Assembly: GCA_021816165.1 (NCBI GenBank) | Contig: JAKAYZ010000047.1 | Span: 1-8,655, forward strand | Length of the DNA: 8,655 nt | Direction of reading: 5' to 3' | Origin: Planctomycetota bacterium | GTDB taxonomy: Bacteria > Planctomycetota > Phycisphaerae > WQYP01 | Notes under the pieces: generated by a model | The model's input: only the letters and a program-made list of their open reading frames with translations | Database searches by the model: none | Told to the model about the DNA's origin: nothing | Shown here: piece after piece, positions 6,416-8,655 of the stretch | How positions within the stretch are numbered: position 1 is the first letter of the stretch | Layout: the number at the start of each line of letters is the position of its first letter | Position numbers and translations under genes: made by a program

Positions 6416-7826
6416 ATGACTCAAACCATTACCATTGACGGCGTTACCCGCATTGAAGGACATGCGAAAATAACGATCCATCTGGATGATGCCGGAAAAG
6501 TCCGCGATGCGCAGTTTCATGTGACTCAATTCCGCGGATTTGAGAAATTTGTGGAAGGCCGGCCGCTGACCGAGATGCCTGGCATTATGGCTCGAATCTG
6601 CGGAATCTGTCCTGTCAGTCATCTGATGGCGGCGGCCAAGGCATGCGATGATATTCTGGCGGTCCAAATACCTCCCACGGCGAATAAACTTCGCCGGATA
6701 ATGAATTTAGCGCAATTGGTGCAGAGCCACGCGCTATCGTTTTTCCATCTCTCGAGTCCGGATCTGCTTTTTGGTATGGACGGCGATCCCATGCGGCGCA
6801 ATATCTTCGGGCTGATTCGAGAACATCCGGATTTTGCGCGTGATGGCATACTGCTGCGCAAATTCGGACAGGATGTTATCGCCTTGCTGGGGGGAAAAAA
6901 AATTCACCCGGCCTGGGTGGTACCGGGCGGAGTCAATTCACCTCTGACGGAAGAAACCCGCGACGCGATTTTGAAAGAAATTCCCGCCGCCATCGCCCGT
7001 GTGGATCGGGCCTTGAATTATTTTCACGAAATTGAAGATCACTACCCCGCCGAAGTCGATGCGTTCGCTAACTTCCCGACGCTATTTGCCGGACTGGTAA
7101 CGCCTGAAGGCCTCCTGGAACATTATGACGGAGCCTTGAAATTTGTCGATCACAACGCCACGCCGGTGGCGGAACTCAGCTTGAGCGATAGCAGCCATTA
7201 TGGAACGCTTATCAGCGAAGCAGTTGAGAATTATTCATACCTCAAGTTCCCGTATTTCAAGCCCCGTGGATACCCTGCCGGAATTTACCGCGTGGGCCCG
7301 CTGGCGAGGCTGGTTGTGGCTGAACGATGCGGTACCATACGAGCGGACATGGAATTAGGTGTCTTTCGCACGCGTCTGGGCCGGGCGCCTCAGAGCAGTT
7401 TTCATTATCACTGGGCGCGGCTCATTGAAATTCTCTTTGGCATAGAAATGATACAGCGACTGCTGCAGTATCCGGATATTCTCAACACCCATATCCGTTC
7501 GCGTGCCAGACCCAATCGGCTTGAGGGCGTGGGTATTTCCGAGGCTCCACGCGGCACCCTGATTCACCATTATAAAATCGATGAAAATGGCCTGATCCGA
7601 TGGGCCAACCTGATCATCGCCACCGGGCATAACAACCTGGCGATGAATCTGGGCGTGCGACAGGTTGCCGAGAGATTTGTCGATGGCAACAAACTGCAGG
7701 AAGGCATGCTCAATCGCGTGGAGGCGGTGATTCGCTGCTTTGATCCGTGCCTGAGCTGCTCCACCCACGCGCTGGGGCAAATGCCGCTGCGAATTGAGCT
7801 TTGTACGTCAGATGGCGAGGTGTGCG

Positions 7827-7846
<20 letters not shown>
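6416..7846 (+). CDS. hoxH: HoxH, large catalytic subunit of bidirectional [NiFe] hydrogenase
   Basis: HoxH precursor, 476 residues, holds the Ni-Fe(CN)2CO site that interconverts H2 with protons and electrons. The nickel and iron ligands are the two classical CxxC motifs: [10 protein letters not shown] with Cys62/Cys65, and DPCLSCSTH with Cys445/Cys448. Also seen are the N-terminal RIEGH (12-16) with the conserved Glu14, and the late EAPRGTL (376-382), both hallmarks of the large subunit. His451 ends the mature protein. The remaining 25 residues, starting ALGQMPL, form the tail that an endopeptidase removes after nickel insertion, and the next gene encodes that enzyme. The DPCxxCxxH-ALGxMP form is typical of group 3d HoxH. 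A G6A8 run at 6889-6902 lies in codons 158-163, but the reading frame is intact there ([11 protein letters not shown]). HypC/D/E/F just upstream supply the iron ligand set. Confidence 0.97.
7817..7820 (+). promoter_or_regulatory. Ribosome binding site favouring hoxW start at 7827
   Basis: GAGG sits 6 bases before the ATG at 7827, inside the end of hoxH. Two other in-frame candidates, TTG at 7794 and ATG at 7812, have no comparable motif at proper spacing. The site is modest, so the choice is likely but not certain. Confidence 0.5.

Positions 7847-8655
<809 letters not shown>

Noticed and set aside
7794..7826. TTG 7794 or ATG 7812 as start of hoxW
   Set aside because: These starts would add 11 or 5 residues before the conserved fold with no convincing ribosome binding site. 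ATG 7827 has GAGG at good spacing. The choice is not certain.

Overview
This is a compact, single-strand bacterial gene cluster. It encodes a bidirectional, NAD(P)-linked [NiFe] hydrogenase of the Hox type (group 3d) together with part of its maturation machinery, and it runs into the start of a pyruvate:ferredoxin oxidoreductase gene. All eleven genes lie on the + strand, and nearly every base is coding. The longest gaps are about 40 bases, after hypE and after hoxY. I see no RNA gene, mobile element, CRISPR array, or strong terminator or promoter.

The layout falls into three parts. Part one (1-2879) is maturation: the C-terminal end of hypF (cut by the window edge), then hypC, hypD and hypE. 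Their products build and deliver the Fe(CN)2CO unit of the active site. Part two (2919-8399) is the enzyme: hoxE, hoxF and hoxU (the diaphorase, with NADH site, FMN site and a chain of iron-sulfur clusters), hoxY and hoxH (the hydrogenase small and large subunits), and hoxW (the protease that trims HoxH). Part three (8396 to the edge) is the first 86 codons of nifJ/por. Six junctions are 4-base ATGA overlaps (hypC/D, hypD/E, hoxE/F, hoxF/U, hoxU/Y, hoxW/nifJ). Two more are longer overlaps (hypF/hypC 10 bases, hoxH/hoxW about 20 bases). The only uncoupled junctions are hypE-hoxE and hoxY-hoxH, and each has its own good ribosome binding site. The block therefore looks like one polycistronic unit.

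Working together: HypF and HypE make the cyanide ligands, HypC and HypD assemble the Fe(CN)2CO unit and pass it to HoxH, and HoxW then removes the 25-residue HoxH tail. The pentamer HoxEFUYH exchanges electrons between NAD(P)H and protons/H2. A translationally linked PFOR suggests that the cell couples pyruvate oxidation, and so reduced ferredoxin or flavodoxin, to H2 production. HypA and HypB, needed for nickel insertion, are not in the window.

The host is a bacterium with moderately high GC (my estimate is mid-50s percent) and a fermentative or facultatively anaerobic capacity. HoxE, HoxU and HoxY resemble cyanobacterial-type Hox subunits from memory, but the phylum cannot be fixed from this window. 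The individual genes are recognisable members of known families. What is noteworthy is the arrangement, mainly the fused hyp-hox-PFOR operon, rather than a wholly new system.
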